Below are positions 24,395-33,682 of a stretch of DNA of 64,000 bases, piece after piece. A model generated the notes under the pieces. That model did no database searches. It was given only the letters and a program-made list of their open reading frames with translations, and had not been told where the DNA came from. Position 1 is the stretch's first letter. Every line of letters starts with the position of its first letter. The position numbers and the translations under genes are program-made. The DNA comes from CADEEN01 sp963783785 (GTDB lineage Bacteria; Pseudomonadota; Gammaproteobacteria; Burkholderiales; Burkholderiaceae_C): positions 62,001 through 126,000 of the forward strand of contig CAWAOQ010000006.1 of the NCBI GenBank assembly GCA_963783785.1, in the 5' to 3' direction.

Positions 24395-25946
24395 ATGACC
24401 ATTGCTGGCTTGAACTTGCCTCTCGAGCGGCTGACTGCGCCGCTGCCGATCTGGCATGGCGGCGTCACGCGAGACGAATGGCTAACCGCTGCCCGCGCGG
24501 TCGCAGACGCTGGCGGGCGCCTGGTATCGACCTGGGGTGTGGACCGCCGCGACCGCGGTGGCGGCTTCGTCGCCTGTGCGGCCTATGCCCTGCAGGACGG
24601 GCTGGCCTGGCTCGAACTGCCACTGCCGGGCACGGCACCGACCTGCCCCGACCTCGCCCCGATCTTTCCCGCCGCCGGCCGCATGCAGCGCGCGACGACG
24701 GACCTGCTGGGGATCGTCGCCGAAGGCGCGGCCGACACGCGCCCCTGGCTCGACCACGGGCTCTGGTCGCCGGACGATCACCCGCTGCGCGACGACGCCC
24801 GGGCACCGGCCACGGCGCACGCCGACATGCCATCGGACTACCCCTTCGTGCGTGTCGAAGGCGACGGCGTGCACGAGATCGCCGTTGGCCCGGTGCACGC
24901 GGGCATCATCGAGCCGGGGCATTTTCGCTTCTCGGTCGTCGGCGAGAAGGTGCTGCGGCTCGAACAGCACCTGGGCTACACGCACAAGGGCATCGACCGC
25001 CGCTTCACGCAACTGCCGCCGCTCGAGGCGCACCGCCTGGCGGGCCGGGTCTCGGGCGACTCGACGGTGGCCTGTGCCTGGGCCTACTGCATGGCCCTCG
25101 AGTCCGCGGCCGCCTGTGCGGTCCCAGCGCGGGCGCATTGGCTGCGTGCGCTGCTGCTCGAGCGCGAACGGGTCGCGAATCACCTCGGCGACCTCGGCGC
25201 GCTCGGCAACGATGCCGCGCTGGGTTTCGGGCTGGCCCAGTTCTCGCGCCTGCGCGAAGACTGGCAGCGGCTGTCGCTGCAGGCCTTCGGCCACCGCTTG
25301 ATGATGGACTGCGTGGTCCCCGGTGGCGTGAGTGGCGATGCCGACGGCCCGATGCTCGATCGGCTGCGCCGGCAGTGCGATGCGACCGTGGGCGAGTTGA
25401 TCGCGCTGCGCAAGATCTACGACGAACACGCCGGTCTGCAGGACCGCTTCATCGCCACCGGCCATGTCACCCCGCAACTGGCCGCGCAGCTGGGCCTGAC
25501 GGGCCTGGCCGGCCGTGCCAGTGGCCAGAGCACCGATCTGCGCTGCGACCAGGCCTGGCTGCCCTACGACCAACTCGAGGTCGCGATGGCCACCCACCGA
25601 AACGGCGACGTGGCAGCCCGCGTGGCACTGCGCTTCGATGAAGCGCTCGAGTCGCTGCGCCTGATCGGCGCGATCTGTGCCGGCCTGCCGGCCGGCGCGA
25701 CGCGCGCGGAGCGTGGCACTGCCGGCACACGACGCGATCGGTGCGGGCTGGGTCGAAGGCTGGCGCGGCGAGGTTCTCGTGGCCCTCGAACTCGGTGGCG
25801 ACGGCCGCCTCCGGCGCTGCCATTGCCACGATCCGTCGTGGCACAACTGGCCGGTGCTCGAACATGCCGTGATCGGCAACATCGTTCCGGACTTCCCGCT
25901 CATCAACAAGAGCTTCAACCTCAGCTATTCGGGGCACGATCTCTAG
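24395..25946 (+). CDS. hyfG: Hydrogenase-4 component G homologue lacking NiFe ligands (frameshifted)
   Basis: Fusion of a NuoC-like N-terminal domain (to about residue 140) and a NuoD/NiFe large-subunit domain. In real group 4 hydrogenases the L1 and L2 CxxC pairs hold Ni-Fe. Here L1 reads GRVSGDS (about residues 216-222) and L2 reads DPSWHNW near the C-terminus, so all four ligands are missing, as in NuoD and Ehr-type complexes. Other NuoD-like marks (LGYTHKGIDRRFTQLP, ALLLERERVANHLGDLGALGNDAALGFG) are kept. One base is gained or lost near 25700; the other frame continues LPAHDAIGAGWVEGWRGEV to the end. A GTG at 24383 is an alternative start. Confidence 0.85.
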
Positions 25947-25955
25947 GATCTCGCG

Positions 25956-26492
25956 ATGTGGCAACTCCTGAAGCAGATCGGGCGCACCGGCATCGTCACC
26001 GAACCGGCGCCGGCGGACAGCGAATCGCTGCGCGTCGCGGCCGAACGCATCCAGCGCGAAATCCTCGACATCCTCGGCCAGGCGCTCGCGATCCGCCAGG
26101 TCGACGCGGGCTCGTGCAACGGCTGCGAACTCGAGATCCACGCCCTCAACAACCCCTACTACAACCTCGAAGGGCTGGGCATCAAGTTCGTCGCCAGCCC
26201 GCGCCACGCCGACATGTTGCTCGTCACCGGGCCGGTATCGCGCCACATGGCCGAAGCACTGCGGCGCACCCATGACGCCACGCCGGAGCCGCGCATGGTG
26301 GTCGCGATCGGCGAGTGCGGCTGCAATGGCGGCATCTTCGGTGAGAGCTACGCGAGCTGCGGCCGGGTGGCCAACGTGATCCCGGTCGATGTCGAGGTCC
26401 CGGGCTGCCCGCCGCCGCCGCTCGAGATCCTGCGCGGCATCCTCACTGCGGTGCGCCGCTGCCGGACGACAGCCCCGGCCAGCGGGCACTGA
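25956..26492 (+). CDS. hyfI: Hydrogenase-4 component I homologue (NuoB-like small subunit)
   Basis: 178-residue small subunit that carries the proximal (N2-type) [4Fe-4S] cluster. The cysteines are in GSCNGCE (about residues 53-57), GECGCNGG (about 116-123), YASCGR and VPGCPPPP. The cluster-binding set therefore looks complete, although the partner large subunit lacks NiFe ligands. It starts 9 bases after the hyfG stop. There is no hyfH/NuoI-like two-cluster ferredoxin and no hydrogenase maturation protease in the operon. Last gene of the operon; a convergent CYTH/CHAD gene follows. Confidence 0.9.
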   Translation: MWQLLKQIGRTGIVTEPAPADSESLRVAAERIQREILDILGQALAIRQVDAGSCNGCELEIHALNNPYYNLEGLGIKFVASPRHADMLLVTGPVSRHMAEALRRTHDATPEPRMVVAIGECGCNGGIFGESYASCGRVANVIPVDVEVPGCPPPPLEILRGILTAVRRCRTTAPASGH

Positions 26493-26551
26493 GACAGCCC
26501 CCTCATCGGGTCGCGGCGGCGCGCGACGAAGGTCGGGCCCGGCCGGCGTGA

Positions 26552-28067
26552 TCAGCGCTTCCAGAAGCGCGGCGCCGCGTCGAGCGCACGCAGCCGGTCG
26601 ACGGCACGCGCGATCAGCAGCTCGCGCCGCGCCACCAACCAGCCGAGCACGAACGCGTCGGCCGGCGTCGGCGCCGAGGTGGCGCGGCACTGCGCCTCGG
26701 CCACCACCAGGTCGTGGTAGTCGCCGAGCGCATCCTGCGCCGGCCGCAACAGGGCGAGATAGCGCGCCGCGGCCTTGGCACGGAACAGCGGCGCGACGAA
26801 TTCGATGTCGTAACGCAATCGCTTGAGGCGCTTGCGCAGCCTGTGCCGCTCGGCATCGTCGAGCGTCTCGAATCGCTGGCCGCCCACGCGCACCTGGCGA
26901 TGCCGGCGCGCCAGGCACGCGCGGGCTGCGTCGATCAACGCAGCGCCCGCCGGCGGCCCTGTCGCCATCCAGCGCGAACCCGATCAACCCGAGCAGTGCC
27001 AGGTTGAAGCGGCGCTCGCGCAGCACGGCGAGGTCCGACGGGGCCGCCGGTGCGGTCGGCAGCGCAGCGGACATCGGCCCGGCGAGCCCGGCCGCGCGGG
27101 CGGCCGCATGCGCCGGCGCCAGCGTGATCGGGACCACGTCGCGGTCCCGCGCCGCACCGAGGACGGCAAATGTTTCGGCCAGCGCATCGCCCCACGCCGC
27201 ATCCACGCCCTCGATGCCGGTGCCGAATTCGCGCAACGCCGTGCGCAGACGGCGCAAGCCCACGCGCAGCTGGTGCACATGTTCCGGGTCCGTGGCCTGC
27301 CCGTCGGCCACCACGGCCATGTTCGGCAGCACCTGCCCGAGGCAGGCCCGCACCATCGCCGCCAGGCCCTGGCGCTGCGACATCCGCGGCCCGACTTCCG
27401 GCGGCTCGGCCCGTGCAGCCGGCACGGCCGCCGCGACGGCCAGCGCGTGGCCGCGCTCGGCCTTGCTGCGCATGTCCAGCCACAGGCCATGCCGCTGCAC
27501 CCAGCGCGACGCGATCAGCAGCAGCGCCTCGGGCGGGCCGCTCAGCAGTTCCAGTTCGAGCTCCGTGACCGCCATCGCGCGCGGCCGGTCGGCGCCAGCC
27601 GCGACGATCCGGCCTTCGTCGAACGCCAGCTCGACGGTCGCGGCCATGCCTGCATGCCTGACCTGCACCACGCGCCGGGTGCGGCGGATGTCGGTGGCGA
27701 AGCGCTCGACCAGCTCGCCTTCGTCGGGCCCGAGGGCAGCCCGCAGCGCGGCGCCGGCCGGCGTGCCGTCGTGGCGCGCCAGGTCGATCGCGATCGGTCG
27801 GGTTGCTCCGGCGACGTCGAGCACCACCTCGTGCTCGAGGCGCTGCATCAGCCCGTCGCCCTGGCCCTTGAGTGTCTGCACCCAACGGCTGCGGCCCTCT
27901 CGACGCAGACGCAGCGCCAGCCCGGCCGCCGCCAGGCGGCCGTCCGGCGTGTCGAAGTAGCGCGCCTGCAAGCGCACCGCGCGCGCCGCCCCCGCGCCAG
28001 CGACTGCGCGCCGCAGCGCGTCGCGCCGGGCCGGGTCGATGCGGAATTTGAGCTCGGTCTCGATCAC
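26552..28067 (-). CDS. CYTH and CHAD domain-containing protein (frameshifted)
   Basis: About 505 residues. The N-terminal CYTH (triphosphate tunnel) domain begins VIETELKFRI with the ExExK signature; basic and acidic tunnel residues follow (LRLRREGRSRWVQTLKG, ELELELLSG). The C-terminal CHAD domain of histidine-rich helices has HVHQLRVGLRRLRTALREF and RKRLKRLRYDIEF and binds polyphosphate in known members. The protein is likely an inorganic triphosphatase or polyphosphate-granule protein. GTG at 28067 is the family-like start. The frame breaks near 26960-26970, with both sides conserved. It is convergent with hyfI. Confidence 0.82.
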
Positions 28068-28224
28068 TGCGGTGCGGGCCTCACGAGCGAGGGCTTGCGT
28101 CGCTGATGGCCACCGGCGATCAGCAGCGCGGCGCCGGCCAGCGACGTGGCGGCAGATTGCTTGAACGGCACGCTGAGCACCCCCGGTAAAATCTGGGCAA
28201 TCCCGCCGCATTCTGCCCTCCCCC

Positions 28225-28428
28225 ATGCCGCTGTTCTGGAAACCGTACAAGTCCGACGTCACGCAGTTGATCGAGACGCTGAAGGCCGCGAAGCCGACAC
28301 TCGAGGCCGAGCAACGGGCGGGCCGTGCACTGTTGTGGGACCGCGCGATCGACCGCCAGGCACAGGCCGAGTGGCGCGACGCCGAGGTGCCGCAGCAGCC
28401 CTACGTCTACCAGACCAAGGCCAAGTGA
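28225..28428 (+). CDS. DUF3460 family small protein
   Basis: 67 residues: MPLFWKPYKSDVTQLIETLKAAKPTLEAEQRAGRALLWD, ending in QQPYVYQTKAK. This is the full DUF3460 pattern, found mainly in Betaproteobacteria directly before scpA. Function unknown; there is no signal peptide or membrane segment. The stop TGA overlaps the GTG start of scpA (GTGA), so the two are translationally coupled. Confidence 0.85.
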   Translation: MPLFWKPYKSDVTQLIETLKAAKPTLEAEQRAGRALLWDRAIDRQAQAEWRDAEVPQQPYVYQTKAK

Positions 28429-29294
28429 GCGGCGTGACCGCACGCGTCGACGGCCACCTGCCGCCGTCGCCGGACCCCGAATTGGCGGCCACGCTGCCGC
28501 CGGCCGAGATCGATGCGATCGCGGTCGCGCGCCTGTACGGCGAACCGCTGTTCGCGCTGCCGCAGGATCTGTACATCCCGCCCGACGCGCTCGAAGTCTT
28601 CCTCGAGGCTTTCGAGGGCCCGCTCGACCTGCTGCTGTACCTGATCCGCAAGCAGAACTTCAACGTCCTCGACATCCCGCTGGCCGACGTGACGCGCCAG
28701 TACCTGGCCTATGTCGAGCAGATCCGCAAGCGCAACCTCGAACTCGCCAGCGAATACCTGCTGATGGCGGCGATGCTGATCGAGATCAAGAGCCGCATGC
28801 TGCTGCCGCCGAAGAAGAGCGCCGAGGGCCAGGAGGCCGAAGACCCGCGTGCCGAACTCGTGCGCCGGCTGCTGGAGTACGAGCAGATGAAGCTCGCGGC
28901 GGCACGACTCGATGCGCTGCCGATGCTCGGCCGCGACTTCCTGCGTGCGCAGGTGACGATCGAGCAGTCGCTCGCGCCCAGGTTCCCCGACGTCGCTCCC
29001 AATGAATTGCGCGACGCCTGGCGGGCCATCCTCGAACGTGCCCGCCTGGTGCAACACCACCACATCAGCCGCGCGCAACTGTCGGTGCGCGAGCACATGA
29101 GCCTGGTGCTGAAGAAGCTGCAGGGCCGGCGTTTTGCGCTGTTCGAAGACCTGTTCGAGACCAGCCGCGGCGTGCCGGTGGTGGTGGTGACCTTCATTGC
29201 GCTGCTCGAACTGGCCCGCGAGCACCTGCTCGAAGTGACGCAGGCCGAGGCCTTCGCACCGATCTACGTGCGGCTGGCGTACTCGCCGAGCTGA
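28425..29294 (+). CDS. scpA: Segregation and condensation protein A
   Basis: Kleisin subunit of the SMC-ScpAB condensin, which compacts and separates chromosomes. 289 residues with the kleisin core FLEAFEGPLDLLLYLIRKQNFNVLDIPLADVTRQYLAYVEQIRK, ELASEYLLMAAMLIEIKSRMLLP, and the C-terminal winged helix VVVVTFIALLELAREHLLEVTQAEAFAPIYVRL. GTG at 28425 overlaps the DUF3460 stop. The N-terminal extension of about 45 residues before the kleisin core is Pro/Asp-rich. scpB is not visible downstream; the next gene is convergent. Confidence 0.92.
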   Translation: MSGVTARVDGHLPPSPDPELAATLPPAEIDAIAVARLYGEPLFALPQDLYIPPDALEVFLEAFEGPLDLLLYLIRKQNFNVLDIPLADVTRQYLAYVEQIRKRNLELASEYLLMAAMLIEIKSRMLLPPKKSAEGQEAEDPRAELVRRLLEYEQMKLAAARLDALPMLGRDFLRAQVTIEQSLAPRFPDVAPNELRDAWRAILERARLVQHHHISRAQLSVREHMSLVLKKLQGRRFALFEDLFETSRGVPVVVVTFIALLELAREHLLEVTQAEAFAPIYVRLAYSPS

Positions 29295-29334
29295 GCGAAC
29301 GCCCCGCAGAAACGCCGGGCCGGCAGGCGCGGCC

Positions 29335-31146
29335 TCAGCGCTGCCCGAGCTTGAACGCGATCATCGCGCGCAGCTTGTTCGGCAGCACCGGTTTGATCAG
29401 CAGGTGGAAGTCATGCTGCTGGGCCTCCGCTTCGTGGCCGCCGAGGCTGCTGCCGGTCACCACGATGGCCGGCAACCTGCTGCCGGGCCAGCGCGCCCGC
29501 AGCGCGCCGATCGCCTCGAGGCCGGTGCGGCCTTCGGGCAGGCGGTAGTCGACGATCAGCAGGTCGGGCGCGACTCGCGCCGGTTCGTCGAGCCAGCGCT
29601 GCAACGTGGTCAGGTCGTCGAAGGCAGCGACCTCTGCTCCCCAGGCGACGAGCAGCACGGTGAGGCCTTCGCGCACGGCCGGTTCGTCCTCGACGACGAC
29701 GATGCGCCGCTGCGCCAGCGTGTGGCCGCGCCCTGCCGCCGTGCCGAGCGGCGGTGGCGCGGCGCCCGGTGGCTCGCGCCCGGCCGGTACTTCGAGCGTG
29801 AACACGGTGCCGCGGCCGAGCTGCGAGCGTACCGCCAGCGGCGCCTCGAGCAACCCGGCCAGGCGCTTGACGATCGCCAGGCCGAGGCCCATGCCCTTGC
29901 GCTGGTGCGGCTCCAGCGGGCGACGACCCTGCACCTGGTAGAACTCTTCGAAGACATGCGGCAGGCTGGCCTCGGCAATGCCGATGCCGCTGTCCCACAC
30001 CTGGACGACAAGCCGGTCACCGCGTGGCCGGCAGGCCACGAGCACGCCGCCGTCCTCGGTGTAGCGGATCGCATTGGCGACCAGGTTGCGCAGGATGCGT
30101 TCGAGCAGCAGGCCGTCGGTGACGGCGACGCGCTGTGCGCCGCGAAACGACAACGCCAGGCCCTTCTCGAACGCCGCCGGCTCGAACGTCAGACGCAAGC
30201 GCGCGAACAGGTCCTTGATGCGCACCAGCCCTGGCTGCGGCTCGACGCCGCCGCTGTCGATGCGGGTGATGTCGAGCAGCTCGCCGAACAAGCCCTCGAG
30301 CGCATCGACGCTCTGGTTGATGCTGTTGACCAGCGACGCCACCTCGGGGTCGTTGGCGCGCTGGCTCCGCTGACGCAGGGCCTCCGCAAACAGGCCCAGC
30401 GCGTGCAGCGGCTGGCGCAGGTCGTGGCTGGCGGCGGCGAAGAACCGGGTCTTGGCGCGGCTGGCCGCCTCGACCATGCGCCGCGCCTCGTCGGCCGCGG
30501 CCTTCTCGATGCGCAGTTGCGCGGCCAGTTGCTCGGTGCGCTGCTTCAGGCCGATGGCCTGGCCGAGTGCGCCGCGGTAGGCGCGGCCCAGGACCAATGC
30601 CACGGCGAACACCAGGCCGAGCACAGCGGCCAATTGCCAATGCCAGGGTTGCGTGGTGTCGCTGGCGACGCGGGCGATCGTCGGCAACAACACCACGCAG
30701 GTGAAGCCGAGAAACAGCCGGCGCTGCGGCGCGAGCAGTTGCACCGACGCCAGCGTGTAGCTGTTGGCAATCACGATCAGCACGGCGGTGTGGAACAGCG
30801 AGTCCGGCGCCCAGAACAGCCATACCGCCAGCGGCCACATCGCGCCCTGGGCCAGCACGAGCGCACGCCAGCTGCCGCGCCAGGCCAGCAACGTGGCGCT
30901 GTCGCTGTCGCGCGCAGCACGGTAGCGAAGGTGGTGCGCGAGCCGCAACAGCCACAACAGCCCGGCACAGGCGAGCCAGCCCAGCAAGCGCGGCGCATCG
31001 GCCGGCTGCCAGAAGGCCAGGCCGATCAGCGCGATGCCGATCCCGTTGCCGGCCAGGCTCGCGGGCGCCTGCTCGTACAGCGCGCGCAGGCCGTCGACGT
31101 GCGGCTCGCGGTCCGGCGCGTCGACGACGGCGGGGTGCGCGGTCAA
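29335..31146 (-). CDS. Hybrid sensor histidine kinase with C-terminal receiver domain
   Basis: 603-residue membrane kinase. About six N-terminal hydrophobic segments (residues 30-200; for example GIGIALIGLAFW, LVLAQGAMWPLAVWLFWAP) act as the sensor. A HisKA domain follows with ASHDLRQPLHALGLFAEAL (phosphorylated His near 241). HATPase_c has LRNLVANAIRYT, WDSGIGI and GMGLGLAIVKRL. The receiver has LLIVDYRLPEG (Asp near 532) and a conserved Lys in LLIKPV. The start TTG overlaps the stop of the response regulator gene (TTGA), so the pair is co-translated. No Hpt domain is present. The signal is unknown. Confidence 0.88.
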   Translation of the reverse strand: MTAHPAVVDAPDREPHVDGLRALYEQAPASLAGNGIGIALIGLAFWQPADAPRLLGWLACAGLLWLLRLAHHLRYRAARDSDSATLLAWRGSWRALVLAQGAMWPLAVWLFWAPDSLFHTAVLIVIANSYTLASVQLLAPQRRLFLGFTCVVLLPTIARVASDTTQPWHWQLAAVLGLVFAVALVLGRAYRGALGQAIGLKQRTEQLAAQLRIEKAAADEARRMVEAASRAKTRFFAAASHDLRQPLHALGLFAEALRQRSQRANDPEVASLVNSINQSVDALEGLFGELLDITRIDSGGVEPQPGLVRIKDLFARLRLTFEPAAFEKGLALSFRGAQRVAVTDGLLLERILRNLVANAIRYTEDGGVLVACRPRGDRLVVQVWDSGIGIAEASLPHVFEEFYQVQGRRPLEPHQRKGMGLGLAIVKRLAGLLEAPLAVRSQLGRGTVFTLEVPAGREPPGAAPPPLGTAAGRGHTLAQRRIVVVEDEPAVREGLTVLLVAWGAEVAAFDDLTTLQRWLDEPARVAPDLLIVDYRLPEGRTGLEAIGALRARWPGSRLPAIVVTGSSLGGHEAEAQQHDFHLLIKPVLPNKLRAMIAFKLGQR

Positions 31147-31913
31147 TGCCGCGAACGCTTCCAGCCCGGCACGCCAGCGCCCGCGCGCTGAGTCATCTGG
31201 CTGACCGCCAGCACCGCCTGCGTGCGAGACGACACCCCGAGCGCCCGCAGCACGGCGGCCACATGGTCCTTGACGGTCTCGACCGACAGGTTCATCTCAC
31301 GCGCGATCAGCTTGTTGGGCAGGCCCTGCAACAGGTACGCCAGCACATCGGCCTGGCGTCTGGACAGCCCCAGCGCGTCGAGCGAGCTCGCCGGCCCCGG
31401 CGGTGGCGTCGCGCTGTCGCCAGGCCGGCCCAGGTCATTGACCTCGTCGTGCGCGTACGGCCGCATCACGTCGGGCACCGTGTCGCCGTCCTGCAGCGGT
31501 GCCAGCGGCCCCGGATCGAAGCCCAGCGTCATCGCCGGGACGTAGATGCCGCCCGACATCACCAGCCGCAGCGCCTCGAACAGCGTGTCGTTGCTGGCCC
31601 GCTTGGGCACGAAGCCCATGGCCCCGGCATCGATGGCGCGGATCACATCGCTGGCGCGATCGGACGCCGACACCACGACGATCGGCAGCGCCGGATAGAG
31701 GCTGCGCAGTTCGGCCAGCAGCTCGAAGCCATCGGCCTCGCCGAGATACAGGTCCAGCAGCACCAGGTCGTAGTCGGGGTCGCTCTTGAGCGCCGCGCGG
31801 GCCTCGCGATCGGTGGCGACACCGACCACCGTGAGATCTTCACCGAGGCCGCGGATCACTGCCTGCAGCGCCGCCAGGATCAGGGGATGGTCGTCGATCA
31901 GCAGGACTTTCAT
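31143..31913 (-). CDS. NarL/FixJ-family LuxR-type response regulator
   Basis: 256 residues. Receiver domain MKVLLIDDHPLILAALQ with acidic pair DD at 7-8, phosphoacceptor Asp54 in LVLLDLYLG, and the conserved Lys in FVPKRAS. A longer than usual Pro/Asp-rich linker (about 130-185) precedes the LuxR helix-turn-helix LGLSRRQADVLAYLLQGLPNKLIAREMNLSVETVKDHVAAVLRALGV. It lies directly upstream of, and overlaps, the hybrid kinase gene, its likely partner. ATG at 31913 gives the standard receiver start. Confidence 0.9.
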   Translation of the reverse strand: MKVLLIDDHPLILAALQAVIRGLGEDLTVVGVATDREARAALKSDPDYDLVLLDLYLGEADGFELLAELRSLYPALPIVVVSASDRASDVIRAIDAGAMGFVPKRASNDTLFEALRLVMSGGIYVPAMTLGFDPGPLAPLQDGDTVPDVMRPYAHDEVNDLGRPGDSATPPPGPASSLDALGLSRRQADVLAYLLQGLPNKLIAREMNLSVETVKDHVAAVLRALGVSSRTQAVLAVSQMTQRAGAGVPGWKRSRH

Positions 31914-31917
31914 GGCA

Positions 31918-32370
31918 TCACACGAAGTGGCGGGAAACGAGTTCGGCCACGCACACCGGCTTGACGCTGCCGTCACGATGGATCGTGGCCTCGATGGTCA
32001 ACTGGGCGCCGCCAGGCAACGGCTCGAACGCCAGCAGCCGGAACTGCGCGCGCAGACGGCTGCCCGACGGCACCGGCGCGGGAAAGCGCACGCGGTTGAG
32101 GCCGTAGTTGATGCCCATGCGCACATCGTCGATCGAGAACGCCTCGTGCCGCATCGCCGGCAGCAGGCTGACAGTGAGAAACCCGTGCGCGATGGTGGAT
32201 CCGAACGGGCCGGCCTCGGCCTGCGCGGTGTCGACGTGAATCCACTGCCTGTCGCCGGTGGCCTCGGCGAACAGGTCGATGCGCGACTGCTCGATCACGA
32301 TCCAGTCGCTGTCGGCCAGGTGCCCGCCAACGTGATGGGCCAGCTCAGCGAGGTGGGCGAAATGCTTCAT
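31918..32370 (-). CDS. MaoC-like (R)-specific enoyl-CoA hydratase family protein
   Basis: 150-residue hot-dog protein: SRIDLFAEATGDRQWIHVD gives the catalytic Asp/His hydratase motif, followed by FGSTIAHGFLTVSLLP and GINYGLNRVRFPAPVPSGSRLRAQFRL. The family hydrates trans-2-enoyl-CoA to (R)-3-hydroxyacyl-CoA, for example feeding polyhydroxyalkanoate synthesis; the substrate here is unproven. ATG at 32370 overlaps the stop of the ParA-like gene (ATGA) and the gene ends 4 bases before the response regulator, forming a short operon. Intact. Confidence 0.88.
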   Translation of the reverse strand: MKHFAHLAELAHHVGGHLADSDWIVIEQSRIDLFAEATGDRQWIHVDTAQAEAGPFGSTIAHGFLTVSLLPAMRHEAFSIDDVRMGINYGLNRVRFPAPVPSGSRLRAQFRLLAFEPLPGGAQLTIEATIHRDGSVKPVCVAELVSRHFV

Positions 32371-32987
32371 CGATGGGCCGCCCATTCGAGCAGCGGCTGC
32401 CATTGCGCCAGGTCGCGCTCGACGCGGCTGGGCGCGATGTCCCACAAGGTCGCGCCGCGCGCGGCCAGCTGCACGTACAACTGCGTGTCGCGCAGCATCG
32501 TGAGCACCGGCACGTCCAGCGCATCGAGGAAGTGGCGCAACTGGTCGGCGGCGATCGTGCCTTCGCGCACGCGCATGCCGATCACGCCGACACGCACCTT
32601 CTCGCTGCGCTTGTGCGCGGCCAAGGCGCGCACGAAGGCGTGGCTGGCCTGGATGTCGAACAGGCTCGGCTGCAGCGGCACGATCATCCGATCGGCAATG
32701 CGCATCACGTCGTCCAGGCGCCGACCATGCAGCCCGGCCGGTGTGTCGAGCACGACATGGGTCGTGCCTTTGGGCGGACGCACGACATCGTCGTGGGCCA
32801 CATCCCAGCCGCGGATCAACGGCAAGGTGGCCGGGCGCAGCGCCAGCCATTGGCGCGCCGATTGCTGGCGGTCGACATCGCCCAGCATCACCGCGTGGCC
32901 GGCACGAGCCAGTGCGCCGGCCAGGTTGGTGGCCACCGTGCTCTTGCCCACGCCACCCTTGGGATTGGCGACCACGATCACCGGCAT
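32367..32987 (-). CDS. ParA/MinD-family ATPase (orphan)
   Basis: 206-residue P-loop ATPase: deviant Walker A NPKGGVGKST at residues 8-17, switch region GDVDRQQSARQW, Walker B HVVLDTPAG, and the PLQPSLFDIQAS segment. The size and the DRQQSA motif resemble small ParA-like proteins such as ParC/VirC1 rather than the chromosomal ParA. There is no parB or parS nearby, so a role in positioning some other cargo is more likely than chromosome segregation. It has a strong GGAGGA site 9 bases before ATG 32987. First gene of the run toward the response regulator. Confidence 0.85.
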   Translation of the reverse strand: MPVIVVANPKGGVGKSTVATNLAGALARAGHAVMLGDVDRQQSARQWLALRPATLPLIRGWDVAHDDVVRPPKGTTHVVLDTPAGLHGRRLDDVMRIADRMIVPLQPSLFDIQASHAFVRALAAHKRSEKVRVGVIGMRVREGTIAADQLRHFLDALDVPVLTMLRDTQLYVQLAARGATLWDIAPSRVERDLAQWQPLLEWAAHR

Positions 32988-33070
32988 CGAATCCTCCTGC
33001 CCATTAGCGGTTATGGTAGCGGCGCCTCGCCGCGAGCACCCTAGCGCCAACCCCCACACCCAGCCCGTCC

Positions 33071-33682
33071 GTGGCCCGCATCGTCGTCCTCTGCGCCCAC
33101 CCGCAGCTCGAGCATTCTCGCGTCACGCACGCGCTGGCACGGGCCGCCGCGGGCCGCGGCCTGCCGCAGGTCGAGGTGCGCGACCTCTACGCGCTCTACC
33201 CCGACTACCTGATCGACGTGGCCGCCGAGCAGTCCGCGTTGGCCGACGCACAGCTCGTGGTCTGGTTGCACCCGGTGCACTGGTACGGCATGACGCCACT
33301 GCTCAAGCTGTGGGCCGACGACGTGCTGGCCTTCGGCTGGGCTTACGGGCCCGGCGGCACCGCGCTGCGCGGCAAGGACCTGTGGCTCGTCACTTCGACC
33401 GGCGGCAGCGCCGAGGCCTACCGCCCCGATGGCCTGAACCGCTACTTCTTCGATGCCTTCCTGCCACCCTACGAGCAGACGGCGCAACTGGTCGGCATGC
33501 GCTTCCTGCCGCCGTTGGTGCTGCACGGCGCCCACCGCGTCGGCGATGACGCACTGAACGATCACGTGCAGACCTTCGTGTCCCGGCTGGCCAGCTATCC
33601 CGATTGGCCCGAGATCGAAGACATCGCGCCGTGCGACGTGCGCGAGGTGCCGGCGATCGACCGCCCCGCGGAACCCGACTGA
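33071..33682 (+). CDS. KefF-like NAD(P)H oxidoreductase (flavodoxin fold)
   Basis: 203 residues, GTG start. MARIVVLCAHPQLEHSRVTHAL is the flavodoxin-fold N-terminus, then LVVWLHPVHWYGMTPLLKLWADDVLAFGWAYG and LVTSTGGSAEAY of the KefF/MdaB family. KefF is the ancillary subunit that activates KefC potassium efflux under electrophile stress and binds FMN. The next gene is a KefC-type antiporter whose ATG overlaps this stop (TGATG), which strongly supports the same pairing here. Divergent from the ParA-like gene. Confidence 0.87.
   Translation: MARIVVLCAHPQLEHSRVTHALARAAAGRGLPQVEVRDLYALYPDYLIDVAAEQSALADAQLVVWLHPVHWYGMTPLLKLWADDVLAFGWAYGPGGTALRGKDLWLVTSTGGSAEAYRPDGLNRYFFDAFLPPYEQTAQLVGMRFLPPLVLHGAHRVGDDALNDHVQTFVSRLASYPDWPEIEDIAPCDVREVPAIDRPAEPD

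Noticed and set aside
24395..25946. True NiFe hydrogenase large subunit
   Set aside because: Both CxxC nickel-binding pairs are missing, so H2 chemistry at a NiFe site is not possible as written.
32367..32987. Chromosomal or plasmid ParA partition system
   Set aside because: No ParB gene or parS-like sites nearby; the protein is a small orphan ParA-like ATPase.
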